From Polaribacter sargassicola (GTDB taxonomy: Bacteria; Bacteroidota; Bacteroidia; Flavobacteriales; Flavobacteriaceae), in NCBI RefSeq assembly GCF_021991835.1, contig NZ_JAHDAU010000010.1:1-64000 (forward strand): a stretch of DNA of 64,000 nt, given 5' to 3'. The translations under genes and the position numbers were made by a program. Numbering within the stretch: the first letter of the stretch is position 1; each line of letters opens with the position of its first letter. The notes under the pieces were generated by a model. That model saw nothing but the letters and a program-made list of their open reading frames with translations. It searched no databases and was not told the DNA's origin. This document shows positions 1-10,127 of the stretch, piece after piece.

Positions 1-1360
1 TTCCTACATCTCCATCTACTACATCATTAAATCCATCGCCATCGGTATCTGCATAATTGTCTGCTCTACCATCTCCATTTGCATCGGTTCCGCCTGCTTC
101 TACAACATCTGCAATGCCATCATTATCCGCATCTAAATCTAAATGATCTAAAACACCATCGCCATCGGTATCGCCGTTTGGATATGCATCTGGGGTTCCA
201 TCTCCATTACCATCTGTTCCTGTTAAAATTAATGCATTAGCTGTATTTGCTCCTGCTGTATCAACACCTGTATCTAATACATTTCCTACATCTCCATCTA
301 CTACATCATTAAATCCATCGCCATCGGTATCTGCATAATTGTCTGCTCTACCATCTCCATTTGCATCGGTTCCGCCTGCTTCTACAACATCTGCAATTCC
401 ATCATTATCGGCATCTAAATCTAAATAATCTAAAACACCATCACCATCGGTATCGCCGTTTAGATATGCATCTGGGGTTCCATCTCCATTGTCATCTGCG
501 CCTGTTAAAATTAAAGCATTGTTAGTATTAAATCCAGAACCGTCATAACCAGTATCTAATACATTTGTTGGATCTCCATCTACTACATCATTAAATCCAT
601 CGCCATCGGCATCTACATAATTGTCGGCTCTACCATCTCCATTTGCATCGGTTCCGCCTGCTTCTACAACATCTGCAATTCCATCATTATCGGCATCTAA
701 ATCTAAATGATCTAAAACACCATCGCCATCGGTATCGCCGTTTGGATATGCATTTGGGGTTCCATCATTATCGGTATCTGCGCCTGTTGTGATTAATACA
801 TTGGCTGTATTTTCTGAGGTTCCGTCGTTTCCTACATCACCATCTACTACATCATTAAATCCATCACCATCTGCATCTACATAATTGTCGGCTCTACCAT
901 CTCCATTTGCATCGGTTCCGCCTGCTTCTACAACATCTGCAATTCCATCATTATCGGCATCTAAATCTAAATGATCTAAAACACCATCACCATCAGTATC
1001 ACCGTTTGGATATGCATCTGGGATTCCATCTCCATTGCCATCTGCTCCTGTTGTGATTAATACATTGGCAGTATTTTCTGAGGTTCCGTCATTTCCTACA
1101 TCTCCATCTACTACATCATTAAACCCGTCATTATCGCTATCTACATAATTGTCGGCTAACCCGTCTCCGTCTACATCGGTTCCTCCGGCTTCTACAACAT
1201 CTGCAATTCCATCATTGTCTGAATCTAAATCTAAAAAGTCCGGAACTCCATCTCCATCTGTATCTGGATTGGATATATCATTTCCTCCATTACCTGAATC
1301 ATACAAATCATCTAACCCATTACCATCTGCATCATTTGTTAATGTACCATCTGCATTAAT
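1..1360. repeat. near-identical tandem DNA repeat inside the giant gene (282 and 264 bp units)
   Basis: A conserved stretch reading cctacatctccatctactac recurs with offsets of 0, 282, 564, 828 and 1092 bases from the left edge, so consecutive units are 282, 282, 264 and 264 bp (94 or 88 codons). All lengths are multiples of three, so copy number can change without breaking the frame. The units are almost identical at DNA level near the edge and more diverged toward 2500-3400, which suggests recent expansion at the C-terminal side. The array continues off the window. Confidence 0.85.
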
Positions 1361-4300
1361 ATTATCTACTTTACCGTTACCATCTGTATCTTCTCCTCCA
1401 GCTTCTACTATATCTGGTATACCATCATTGTCTGAATCTAAATCTAAATAATTTGGAATTCCGTCTCCGTCATTATCACATTTTACAGCTTCTAATGCGA
1501 TGTCTTCTGAAGACCATGCTACAGAATTAGAATATCTGGCAGCATCTATTAAACCTGAGAAATGACCTATATTTCCTGCAGAACTACTATTTCCTACAGC
1601 ACCACCAATACCTCCATCGTTTCCGTGACCAGGTATTGTAGTATACTCTGAACTGTTATCTATTGTTTTAGGAATACCATCTATATATACTGTTAAAACT
1701 CCGTTATTAAAAGTAACAGCAACATGTTGCCAAGTATCTAATACTACTTCTATAGGATGTTGAAGATCATTTTGATTGGAATTACTTCTAGTTGTAAAAG
1801 TTAAAATATTATCATTTAACCACAAAACAGCACCATGTGTAGTACCACCTTCTTCGTAAATAACTCTGCTACCTGTTAAATTATTTGGTTTTATCCATGC
1901 AGAAAAACTTATTTGTGAGTAAGTAGACTCCATAAAACCACCATTTACACTATACCTTATTTCATTAGAAGTACCATTAAAGCTTGCAGAGTGTGTACCT
2001 TGCATAGCATCTGTAGAATAAGTAGGTGCATTACCATCAGACCTTTCATTATTTCCATTTCCTGAAATATCATTTGTATTATTATCTAAAGACCAATAAG
2101 CCACTACATCTGTAACAAAATTTACTTTACAGTTAGAAAACTCTACTGCGTCTGGTATACCATCGTTATCATTATCTACGTCTATATTATTAGGAATACC
2201 ATCATTGTCTGAATCTAACACATCTCTATAATCTAAATCTCCATTACCAGGATTAAAATCATCATCTGCGTCTCCATAAGCTACTTCTAAAGAAGCTTCG
2301 TTTGTTACTGTATCACTATTTCCTAATCCATCATTTACAGTAAATCCTAAAATACTTGAATCATCATTATCATCAAAATTATCATCTAAACCGTCTCTAT
2401 CAGAATCTGTACCTGATATTGTATTGTACTCATGCCCATTTTCTTGAATATCTAAAACACCATCATTATCAGAATCTAAATCTAAATAATCAGGAATATC
2501 ATCATTGTCACTATCTGTGTTAACAGGGTCTAAACCAATAACACTACCATTTTCGTACTCATCATCAACTCCATTATTATTTGCATCTGTTATGCCTGTT
2601 GCAACCCCACTAGGAGCTACGTAATTTAAGGAAGTTTGCCCTTCTATATTATCTGGTATACCATCATTATCTGCATCTATATCTAAATAATTTAGATTAC
2701 CATCACTATCTGCGTCTCCATTAGGATAAGAGTCTGGAACACCATCATTATCTGAATCTTCTCCTGTAACGATTAATGCATTCGTTGTATTTGTACCTGC
2801 TGTATCTGTACCTGTATCTAATGCATTTGTTGGATCACTATCTACTGTATCATTAAATCCATCACCGTCTAAATCTGCAAAATTGTCAGCAAATCCATCT
2901 CTATCATCATCGGTTCCGCCTGCTTCTTCAACGTCTAAAATACCATCATTATCTGAATCTAAATCGAATTGATTTAAGATACCATCTCCATCAAAATCTC
3001 CATTTGGATAAGAATCTGGAACACCATCATTATCTGAATCTTCTCCTGTTAAAATTAATGCATTAGAAGAATTTTCTGAAGAACCGTCATTACCTACATC
3101 ACCATCAACTACATCATTAAATCCATCGCCATCGGTATCTACATAATTGTCTGCTCTACCATCTCCATTAGCATCGGTTCCGCCCGCTTCTACAACATCT
3201 GGTATACCATCATTATCTGAATCTAAATCTAAGTAATTTGGAATACCATCATTGTCTGAATCTGCATTGGTAATATCATCACCGCCGTTATCTGAATCGT
3301 ATCTATCATCTAAACCATCTCCATCCGTATCATTAACAAGTGTTCCATCTGCATTTATATCATCAACTAAACCATTACCATCTGTATCTTCTCCTCCTGC
3401 TTCTACTATATCTGGAACACCATCATTATCTGAATCTAAATCTAAATAGTCTGGAATTCCATCGCCGTCTGTGTCTAAAGGAAGACAGTATGTTAATTCA
3501 AAAAGCTGCATGGTAACAAGTCTTGTAGGAACATTATTTTGATTTTTACCAGCAATCATAATTATTTCTGTAACAGGACCTTCTATAGTTACTAAAACTG
3601 CATTATCTGGCGCATTAGAACCTGCATTTTCTTCACCCGTTACAGATTGTCCCGTAATTGTAAATTGATTTAAATTTATATTAGTAATAGTTACTGGTAC
3701 GTCTACACCATTAGCCCTAGCAATAAAATCTACTCTATCTTCAAAATCTAACCCTCCCCATTTAAATTGCAAATTATAAACTTCTTTATTAAATTTTAAT
3801 TTGTAAACCGCAACATCTATATCATTTATATCTTCTGGGTAATTATCTCCTGTAACAAATTCTGTACCTATTGGTTGTACATTTATATAGTCGCCATCTA
3901 TACCTGCAGTTGATCCTTGGCTAGATACACCATCTTCCCAAGTAGCATTGTTTAATACTTGGTAACTAAATGTTGCCTCTGCATCATCAAAAGTATAAAG
4001 ATTAGCTACTGTACCTGAAGCTGTACCACCATCTGTATTGGTATCTGTATTTGTAAAAGATGCGCCAAGAGGAACATAAGTTGTTGTAGGGCAATAATCG
4101 CCTACTTCTACCGCGTCTGGTATACCATCATTATCATCATCTAAATCTACTGAGTCTGGTATGCCATCGTTGTCTGTATCTGCATTAAATGCATCATCTC
4201 TATAATCTACATCTCCATAACTAGTATTAACATCATTATCTGCATCTGTAAAATTATCTTCTTGTGTATCATCATATCCACCATTTACATCTGCATAACC

Positions 4301-6622
4301 ACCATCTACACCTCCTGTTTCTATAGTATCTACCAATCCATTAGAACCTACAGCTCCTGTAACCTTACCAGAACCATCGTTTGCAAGATTGCTACCAGAT
4401 TCTTCTACATCGTAAATTCCATCATCATCAGAATCTAAATCTAAATAATCTGGTGTTTGATCTAAATCTGTATCTACCACAGATATTCCGTTAGAACCTG
4501 TACCATCGCTATTACCATTTGGCGTAGCATCATAAGCATCATCTAAACCATCATTATCTGCATCGGTACCAGTTGGGGCTGTGTAACCAGTTGTAGTTTG
4601 TGCCTCTATATTATCTGGAATACCATCGTTGTCTGAATCTAAATCTAAATGATCTGGGATACCATCATTATCGGTGTCTAAAGAAGAGCCGCAATTAACA
4701 TAAATACCTATTGCATCAATTTCAAAATCTACATTATTTGTAATCCCTTTATCAATATTAATATATCTAAAGTCTCTTTCTGAAGTTACAATATCACTTT
4801 TAAAGTTTACATTATCTGAATTAGTTGGTTTTGTTGAGTTTGGTATGTATGTAGTATTATCTAAAGATTCTTCTAGATCTATATAAGCTACTCCGTTAGT
4901 TACATCATTTCTTCTTCTCCAAGTTATTATATATTGTGTACCTGCTGGATATACTTGCCCGAAATCAAAATCGAATTGACTTTGACCCTGATACACTGTA
5001 CCAAAATTACCATCAGGTGCTCCTAAAATATTTGCAGCATTATTTATACTAGTAGATGCTTCAATAGTTCCATTATACTCTATACAAGTATCTTCTATGT
5101 ACCCTTCATCAACATCTAAAATACCATCATTATCATCGTCTATATCTACACTATCTAAAATACCATCATCATCTGCATCAAGAGAGCTGTCTCTATAATC
5201 TACATCCCCGTTAGCAGTTGAAACATCGTTATCTGTATCTGTAAAATTATTTGTTTGGTTATTATCATAAGATCCATTTACATCTGTGTATGCTTTGTCT
5301 GTACTTCCTGTTTCTATAGCATCTACTAAACCATTTACACCAACATCTCCGGTTACCATTCCAGAACCATCATTTGCTAATCCGCTACCAGATTCCTCTA
5401 CATCATAAATACCATCATCGTCTGCATCTAAATCTAAATAATCTGGAATATTGTCTGAGTCTGTATCAACAGCCGTTAAACCATTAGAACCTGTACCATC
5501 ATAAGCATCATCTAAACCATCAAAATCTGCATCAACACCGCTTGGTGCTATATAACCCGTTGTAGATTGTGCTTCTATATTATCTGGTATACCATCGTTG
5601 TCTGAATCTAAATCTAAATGGTTTGCGATACCATCATTATCAGTATCAAACACATCTGCCACACCATCATTATTAGCGTCTGTATAATCTGTAGTAGATC
5701 CATCTCCATCATTACCATCATCATCTGTATCTAAGTAATTTGGTAATAAATCTCCGTCTTCATCACCTAAAGGATCGTAAGTTACTCCGTTTATTGTAAG
5801 TTCTTCTGTATCTAAAATACCATCATTATCATCATCTATATCGTCTACATCTGGTATACCATCACCATCTGTATCAACCAGTTCTACAGCGTTTAAGTCT
5901 ACCGCTAAGTTCAGGGCTTCAATAGTCCTTAAATTATTAGAATTATTATTGAAAGTTGAATAACCACCTGGATAAACATACAGAATCATATTACCATTAT
6001 TATCAGGATTACCTATAAAATAATAATAATTTTCCCCCCAAGCATTTTGTGTAACAGTCGTTACAACTTGCCTAACCTCTAACTCCGTACTTGACCTACC
6101 TACCTGATAATCATACCTAGTTTTATAAATACCTGCGTAGTATTGATTATTATTTTGACCTCCATTCTGATTTGTAATAGAAGCCATTGTATGTACCGTT
6201 AACCTGTAGAGTTGTCCTGCAACAATATTACCCATGGTAGTTGTCACAGATTCTTCAACAACATTATCTCTTGTACCCAAATCTCTCATTGTTATCCACC
6301 TTTCATCTCCTTGAGGAGGTAAAGGTAATGGTCCATTTTGCCATGTAGCTCCACCTCCTCCATAATCTCCGCTCTGAACACCTGCATTGGTATTGTTAGA
6401 AACATCTGGCGTTCCACCTGTGTCTTGCCAGTTTGGAGGAGTACAATCAACACAATTTTGCGTAGCACCACCTGTACTAGGTATAGTTGGGTCTGGGTAA
6501 GTAGTCTGCCCATAAGTAATACTACTTTGTATAAATAAAAAACTTATAAATAATATAAGAATTGTTGATTTTAAAAAAGTAACGTAATTTTTTTTCCTAA
6601 TTTGTTTCGTTTGGTTTAACAT
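1..6622 (-). CDS. giant secreted thrombospondin type 3 repeat protein with lectin-like inserts (partial, C-terminus off window)
   Basis: The minus-strand frame is open from an ATG at 6622 to the left edge, giving 2207 codons without a stop, so the 3' end is missing. Residues 1-45 form a signal peptide (basic start, hydrophobic core, ending near ITYGQ). Most of the rest is Asp/Asn-rich repeats of the type DTDGDGIPDYLDLDSDNDG, the calcium-binding thrombospondin type 3 motif. Non-repeat domains interrupt it near residues 45-245, 510-645, 845-1045 and 1500-1710; the last looks like a LamG/concanavalin-type lectin fold (WSLDNNTND, FSAWIKP, DTWQHVAVTF, VYIDG). Flavobacterial proteins of this design are usually exported by the type IX system through a C-terminal signal, which would lie outside the window. 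Likely a surface adhesin or matrix protein; the ligand is unknown. The last 1.4 kb at the left edge is a near-perfect DNA repeat. Confidence 0.88.
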   Translation of the reverse strand, partial: MLNQTKQIRKKNYVTFLKSTILILFISFLFIQSSITYGQTTYPDPTIPSTGGATQNCVDCTPPNWQDTGGTPDVSNNTNAGVQSGDYGGGGATWQNGPLPLPPQGDERWITMRDLGTRDNVVEESVTTTMGNIVAGQLYRLTVHTMASITNQNGGQNNNQYYAGIYKTRYDYQVGRSSTELEVRQVVTTVTQNAWGENYYYFIGNPDNNGNMILYVYPGGYSTFNNNSNNLRTIEALNLAVDLNAVELVDTDGDGIPDVDDIDDDNDGILDTEELTINGVTYDPLGDEDGDLLPNYLDTDDDGNDGDGSTTDYTDANNDGVADVFDTDNDGIANHLDLDSDNDGIPDNIEAQSTTGYIAPSGVDADFDGLDDAYDGTGSNGLTAVDTDSDNIPDYLDLDADDDGIYDVEESGSGLANDGSGMVTGDVGVNGLVDAIETGSTDKAYTDVNGSYDNNQTNNFTDTDNDVSTANGDVDYRDSSLDADDDGILDSVDIDDDNDGILDVDEGYIEDTCIEYNGTIEASTSINNAANILGAPDGNFGTVYQGQSQFDFDFGQVYPAGTQYIITWRRRNDVTNGVAYIDLEESLDNTTYIPNSTKPTNSDNVNFKSDIVTSERDFRYINIDKGITNNVDFEIDAIGIYVNCGSSLDTDNDGIPDHLDLDSDNDGIPDNIEAQTTTGYTAPTGTDADNDGLDDAYDATPNGNSDGTGSNGISVVDTDLDQTPDYLDLDSDDDGIYDVEESGSNLANDGSGKVTGAVGSNGLVDTIETGGVDGGYADVNGGYDDTQEDNFTDADNDVNTSYGDVDYRDDAFNADTDNDGIPDSVDLDDDNDGIPDAVEVGDYCPTTTYVPLGASFTNTDTNTDGGTASGTVANLYTFDDAEATFSYQVLNNATWEDGVSSQGSTAGIDGDYINVQPIGTEFVTGDNYPEDINDIDVAVYKLKFNKEVYNLQFKWGGLDFEDRVDFIARANGVDVPVTITNINLNQFTITGQSVTGEENAGSNAPDNAVLVTIEGPVTEIIMIAGKNQNNVPTRLVTMQLFELTYCLPLDTDGDGIPDYLDLDSDNDGVPDIVEAGGEDTDGNGLVDDINADGTLVNDTDGDGLDDRYDSDNGGDDITNADSDNDGIPNYLDLDSDNDGIPDVVEAGGTDANGDGRADNYVDTDGDGFNDVVDGDVGNDGSSENSSNALILTGEDSDNDGVPDSYPNGDFDGDGILNQFDLDSDNDGILDVEEAGGTDDDRDGFADNFADLDGDGFNDTVDSDPTNALDTGTDTAGTNTTNALIVTGEDSDNDGVPDSYPNGDADSDGNLNYLDIDADNDGIPDNIEGQTSLNYVAPSGVATGITDANNNGVDDEYENGSVIGLDPVNTDSDNDDIPDYLDLDSDNDGVLDIQENGHEYNTISGTDSDRDGLDDNFDDNDDSSILGFTVNDGLGNSDTVTNEASLEVAYGDADDDFNPGNGDLDYRDVLDSDNDGIPNNIDVDNDNDGIPDAVEFSNCKVNFVTDVVAYWSLDNNTNDISGNGNNERSDGNAPTYSTDAMQGTHSASFNGTSNEIRYSVNGGFMESTYSQISFSAWIKPNNLTGSRVIYEEGGTTHGAVLWLNDNILTFTTRSNSNQNDLQHPIEVVLDTWQHVAVTFNNGVLTVYIDGIPKTIDNSSEYTTIPGHGNDGGIGGAVGNSSSAGNIGHFSGLIDAARYSNSVAWSSEDIALEAVKCDNDGDGIPNYLDLDSDNDGIPDIVEAGGEDTDGNGKVDNINADGTLTNDADGNGLDDLYDSGNGGNDISNPDTDGDGVPDFLDLDSDNDGIADVVEAGGTDVDGDGLADNYVDSDNDGFNDVVDGDVGNDGTSENTANVLITTGADGNGDGIPDAYPNGDTDGDGVLDHLDLDADNDGIADVVEAGGTDANGDGRADNYVDADGDGFNDVVDGDVGNDGTSENTANVLITTGADTDNDGTPNAYPNGDTDGDGVLDHLDLDADNDGIADVVEAGGTDANGDGRADNYVDADGDGFNDVVDGDPTNVLDTGYDGSGFNTNNALILTGADDNGDGTPDAYLNGDTDGDGVLDYLDLDADNDGIADVVEAGGTDANGDGRADNYADTDGDGFNDVVDGDVGNVLDTGVDTAGANTANALILTGTDGNGDGTPDAYPNGDTDGDGVLDHLDLDADNDGIADVVEAGGTDANGDGRADNYADTDGDGFNDVVDGDVG

Positions 6623-7025
6623 AGTTTTATTTTTATAAAATCAGATTTTTAATCTAATTCTAACCTATACTTATATTTCTATTAAAACTTAAATATTTAA
6701 AATAAAGACAGATTATTGCGTACAAAACTACAAAGTACCCATCTTTAAAATATTAAAATAAGTTGATTAGTCATTTTCTATAGACGAACCATAACAAGAC
6801 AATAGATTTTATTACAATTTTCTATTTATCTTGTACAATAATAACTTGTTTGTCTTAGCCTTATTTAAGTAAATTTATTTTTTGGCTGAGGGAATATGTT
6901 TACTATAAGATGCTTTTATAGTATGTTACAAATATAAGTAAAAATTTGCTTGACTTGTAGTTTATTCAAAAACAACTTTATTCAAACAGCAGATACACAA
7001 ATAATTACACATTTTATTACAACAT
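6623..7025. promoter_or_regulatory. intergenic region with weak promoter candidates and one hairpin
   Basis: This 403 bp gap separates the start of the giant gene from the end of olsF, both on the minus strand. No credible small gene is visible. Two minus-strand matches to the Bacteroidota -7 box TAnnTTTG occur, at 6723-6730 (TAGTTTTG, about 100 bp before the ATG) and 6929-6936 (TATATTTG), neither with a well placed TTG upstream. A perfect 8 bp inverted repeat (TACTATAA / TTATAGTA, 7-base loop) sits at 6901-6923 and could be an operator or the olsF terminator, although it lacks a clear T run. Confidence 0.35.
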
Positions 7026-8819
7026 TTACAATGCTGCTTTACGTTCTAATTCTGCTTGAAACTCTTCCATAACTGGTTTTACTGTACTTTGTGGTATGTC
7101 TGCCACTTTTATATACATTAACCCATCTACTGCATTATTAAATTTAGGATCTACATTAAAAGCGACTAAACGTGCATTTTGTTTTACGTACTTTTTAATT
7201 AACACTGGAATTCTTAAAGCACCAGGCTCTATTTCGTCTATAATTTTATCAAACTTTTGTAAATCTGCTTTGGTTGCATCAAACACAAAATCTTTGTCTG
7301 CGTCTTTTAGTTTTACTTTGTATTCTTTTTTTGGATAAATATATTGTGCGATATAAGGATCGTAATAATGAGACTTCATAAACTCTATCATTAAAGATTT
7401 AGAAAAATCTGAAAATTGATTGCTTATAGAAACCCCGCCCATTAAATATTTATGATCTGGATAACGCAAAGTAACATGTACTATCCCTTTCCACAATAAA
7501 AATAAAGGCATTGGTTTTTGTTGATACTCACTAATAATAAAAGCTCTACCCATTTCTATAGTATGCTCTACCATTTTGTGTAACTCTGGTTCTATTCTAA
7601 ACAATGTTTGCACATAAAAACCATCGATACCATATTTTTGGTAAATCTCTTTTCCAAGCCCCATTCTGTAAGCACCAACTAAGCAATTTACCTCTCTATC
7701 CCAAAGAAATAAATGATAATAATATTTATCATACTTATCTAAGTCTATAGATTTGTTTGTTCCTTCTCCAACTTCTCTAAAAGTTACTTCTCTTAACCTA
7801 CCTATTTCATGTAATAAATTAGGAATATCTTTTGCATTTGCAAAGAACACTTCGTAATTCTTACTTTCTAAAAGTCTACCATTACCTTCTCTTAAAGCAT
7901 TAACTTCTTTAATAAATAAGTCTGTATTTTTTTGAGATGCAATTTTACTTGCCGGTTTTTTTATTTTGATATTTTGTGGAGACAAAATTTTATTAGCTTT
8001 CTGAAAAGGGTTTGCTAACATATATGTCTTTTTTCTTATAAACTCATAAAACGGTAAAATTTCTTTGTACTCATTTTGATCTTTTACAGATATAGGCTTA
8101 CCAACTCTTACTTTTATAACCTTTCCACCTTGAGACATTACTTCTGATGGAAGTTTGGCTGTTCTTAAAGTATCTGAAATTTTAGATAAAAAATAAAAAA
8201 GTCTACTATTTTTTGCGTGAAAATAAATAGGAATTACGGGTACATTTGCTTTTTTAATTAACCTTATTGCTCCTTCTTCCCAAGGTTTATCTACATTTAG
8301 TTTACCATCTTTATAGGTAGAAACTTCACCAGCAGGAAAAATACCTAATGGTTTACCTTCTTTTAAATGCTGTAAAGCACTTTTAATACCAGCAACACTA
8401 GATTTAGCATCCTTTCTATTCTCAAAAGGATTTACAGGCATTACATAGGGTTTTATTGGCTCTATTCTATGTAATAGAAAATTAGCAATTATCTTATAAT
8501 CAGTTCTTTTTTCTATTAAAAGTTTTAACAACAAAACCCCATCTATGCCTCCTAAAGGATGATTAGAAACGGTAATAAAAGCACCGTCTTTAGGAATTCT
8601 TTTAAGGTCGTCTTCAGGAATTTCAAATTTAATATCGCAATCGTCTAAAACTGCATTTAAAAAGTTTAATCCTTTTTTGTTTTTATTTTTATCGTATATC
8701 TTATTGATTTTAGAAATACGAAGTAATCTCAATAATATCCATCCAATAAAAGTTCCCAAAAAACCAATTTTCTGTAAACCAATTACTTGTGCAATTTCTT
8801 TAGATGTTACTAATGCCAT
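7026..8819 (-). CDS. olsF: bifunctional aminolipid (ornithine/glycine lipid) acyltransferase, OlsF type
   Basis: This 597-residue protein fuses two acyltransferases. Residues about 60-260 are a PlsC-like O-acyltransferase with the acceptor motif SNHPLGGIDG (His87, Asp93) and a FPAGEVST block near residue 162. Residues about 310-560 resemble the OlsB/N-acyltransferase (GNAT-like) family, with EIGRLREVTFREVGEGT and YRMGLGKE. The order O-acyl then N-acyl is that of OlsF, described from Serratia and Flavobacterium johnsoniae, which acylates ornithine first on the amino group and then on the hydroxy fatty acid to give phosphorus-free membrane lipids. Bacteroides does the same with the separate proteins GlsB and GlsA. 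Whether the head group here is ornithine or glycine cannot be read from the sequence. It stands alone, 54 bp downstream of lysC on the same strand. Confidence 0.82.
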   Translation of the reverse strand: MALVTSKEIAQVIGLQKIGFLGTFIGWILLRLLRISKINKIYDKNKNKKGLNFLNAVLDDCDIKFEIPEDDLKRIPKDGAFITVSNHPLGGIDGVLLLKLLIEKRTDYKIIANFLLHRIEPIKPYVMPVNPFENRKDAKSSVAGIKSALQHLKEGKPLGIFPAGEVSTYKDGKLNVDKPWEEGAIRLIKKANVPVIPIYFHAKNSRLFYFLSKISDTLRTAKLPSEVMSQGGKVIKVRVGKPISVKDQNEYKEILPFYEFIRKKTYMLANPFQKANKILSPQNIKIKKPASKIASQKNTDLFIKEVNALREGNGRLLESKNYEVFFANAKDIPNLLHEIGRLREVTFREVGEGTNKSIDLDKYDKYYYHLFLWDREVNCLVGAYRMGLGKEIYQKYGIDGFYVQTLFRIEPELHKMVEHTIEMGRAFIISEYQQKPMPLFLLWKGIVHVTLRYPDHKYLMGGVSISNQFSDFSKSLMIEFMKSHYYDPYIAQYIYPKKEYKVKLKDADKDFVFDATKADLQKFDKIIDEIEPGALRIPVLIKKYVKQNARLVAFNVDPKFNNAVDGLMYIKVADIPQSTVKPVMEEFQAELERKAAL

Positions 8820-8872
8820 ATTTTTTAATTAGAACTAACTGCAAACATACTAAAAAAACAGATAGGCAATAA

Positions 8873-10126
8873 TTAATTTGACGCTAAAACGATTTGAATT
8901 GTTTCCTTATTTACTTGAGTTAGCAAAGAACTTCCTTTTTCTTCTATCATTTTAATAGCATTATCATCAAAATGACGAACCGTATATAAGTCTACTCCTT
9001 TTTGAACATCAATTTTAAACTGAGTTTTTAACTCATCATAAAAAGCATCAAACTTGTTAAATTTATTATCTATACATACAGAAAAACTAATAGCCGAATT
9101 CTGAATTAAATTTACTTTTAATTGATAATCATGCAACTTCTTAAATATGTAACTGATATTATTTTCTACCATAAACGAAAAGTTTAATGCAGAAATTGAC
9201 ACTAATATTTGATCTTTCTTTACAATAAAACAAGGTATGTAAGGTACTAGCCTTGTACCTTTTGTTACCTTAGTACCCGCTTCTTTAGGGTTTACAAAAG
9301 AACGCACTAACAACGGAATTTCTTTTCTTTCTAAAGGTTGTAATGTTTTTGGATGAATTACAGATGCACCATAAAAAGCCATTTCTATAGCTTCTTCATA
9401 AGAAATTTGTTCTAACAAAGTGGTATCTTTAAATACTCTTGGGTCTGCATTTAAAACACCAGGTACATCTTTCCAGATAGTTACATTTTCTGCATTTAAA
9501 CAATAAGCAAAAATACCTGCAGTATAATCAGAACCTTCTCTACCTAAAGTTGTAGTATTTTCTGTATCATTTGCAGCAATAAAACCTTGTGTTATATTTA
9601 ATTTAGAACTATCTACTTTTTTATTAATAAGCTCTTGTGTTAAATCCCAATCTACTTTTGCATCTCTATAATTACTATCTGTTTTAATATAGTTTCTTAC
9701 ATCAAACCAATTATTATCTACACCTATTTTAGACAAATAAGCACTTACTATTTTTGTTGATAAAAGCTCTCCAAAACAAATTATTTGATCGTAAACATAA
9801 TTATATCTTTGCGATGTATTTCTTGCTAAAAACCAACTTAACTCGCCTAAAAGAATATCTATTTCTTTATAGATAGAATCATCTGCATCAAACAAATCAT
9901 TCATTAAATTTTTATGAAAATCTTCTATAATACCTAACTTACTAGATAGTTCTTCTGTTTTATTATAATAAGCTTCTATTACATCTTCAAAAGCATTTGT
10001 TATTTTACCCATTGCAGATATAACAACTACTGTATTTTCTGTTCCTTCGCTTTGTAATATTTGAGTAATATTTTTTACACTCGCTGCATCTTTTACCGAT
10101 GCTCCTCCAAATTTAAAAATCTTCAT
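8873..10126 (-). CDS. lysC: aspartate kinase, monofunctional
   Basis: Aspartate kinase phosphorylates aspartate as the first step to lysine, threonine, methionine and diaminopimelate. The N-terminus has the family signature KFGGASV, followed by the GREGSDYTAG and VTIWKDVPGVLNADPR motifs near residues 200-240. About 110 residues remain after the kinase domain for ACT-type regulatory repeats, shorter and more degenerate than in E. coli LysC. There is no homoserine dehydrogenase fusion. A TTG 15 bases upstream (10141) is in frame but would overlap the acetyltransferase gene; the ATG at 10126 puts the start directly before KIFKFGG and one base after the upstream stop, so it is preferred, giving 417 residues. 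It is probably co-transcribed with the GNAT gene. Confidence 0.9.
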   Translation of the reverse strand: MKIFKFGGASVKDAASVKNITQILQSEGTENTVVVISAMGKITNAFEDVIEAYYNKTEELSSKLGIIEDFHKNLMNDLFDADDSIYKEIDILLGELSWFLARNTSQRYNYVYDQIICFGELLSTKIVSAYLSKIGVDNNWFDVRNYIKTDSNYRDAKVDWDLTQELINKKVDSSKLNITQGFIAANDTENTTTLGREGSDYTAGIFAYCLNAENVTIWKDVPGVLNADPRVFKDTTLLEQISYEEAIEMAFYGASVIHPKTLQPLERKEIPLLVRSFVNPKEAGTKVTKGTRLVPYIPCFIVKKDQILVSISALNFSFMVENNISYIFKKLHDYQLKVNLIQNSAISFSVCIDNKFNKFDAFYDELKTQFKIDVQKGVDLYTVRHFDDNAIKMIEEKGSSLLTQVNKETIQIVLASN

Positions 10127-10127
10127 C

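Noticed and set aside
1149..3449. Serine/proline-rich plus-strand open frames at 1149-1451 and 3252-3449
   Set aside because: They are the reverse complement of the Asp-rich repeats; Asp codons read backwards give Ser and Ile, and the minus frame is continuous with a signal peptide.
1..3450. Regularly spaced near-identical repeats resembling a CRISPR-like array
   Set aside because: The units are 264-282 bp, in frame, and translate to calcium-binding repeats of one long open frame; there are no short repeats with unique spacers and no cas genes.
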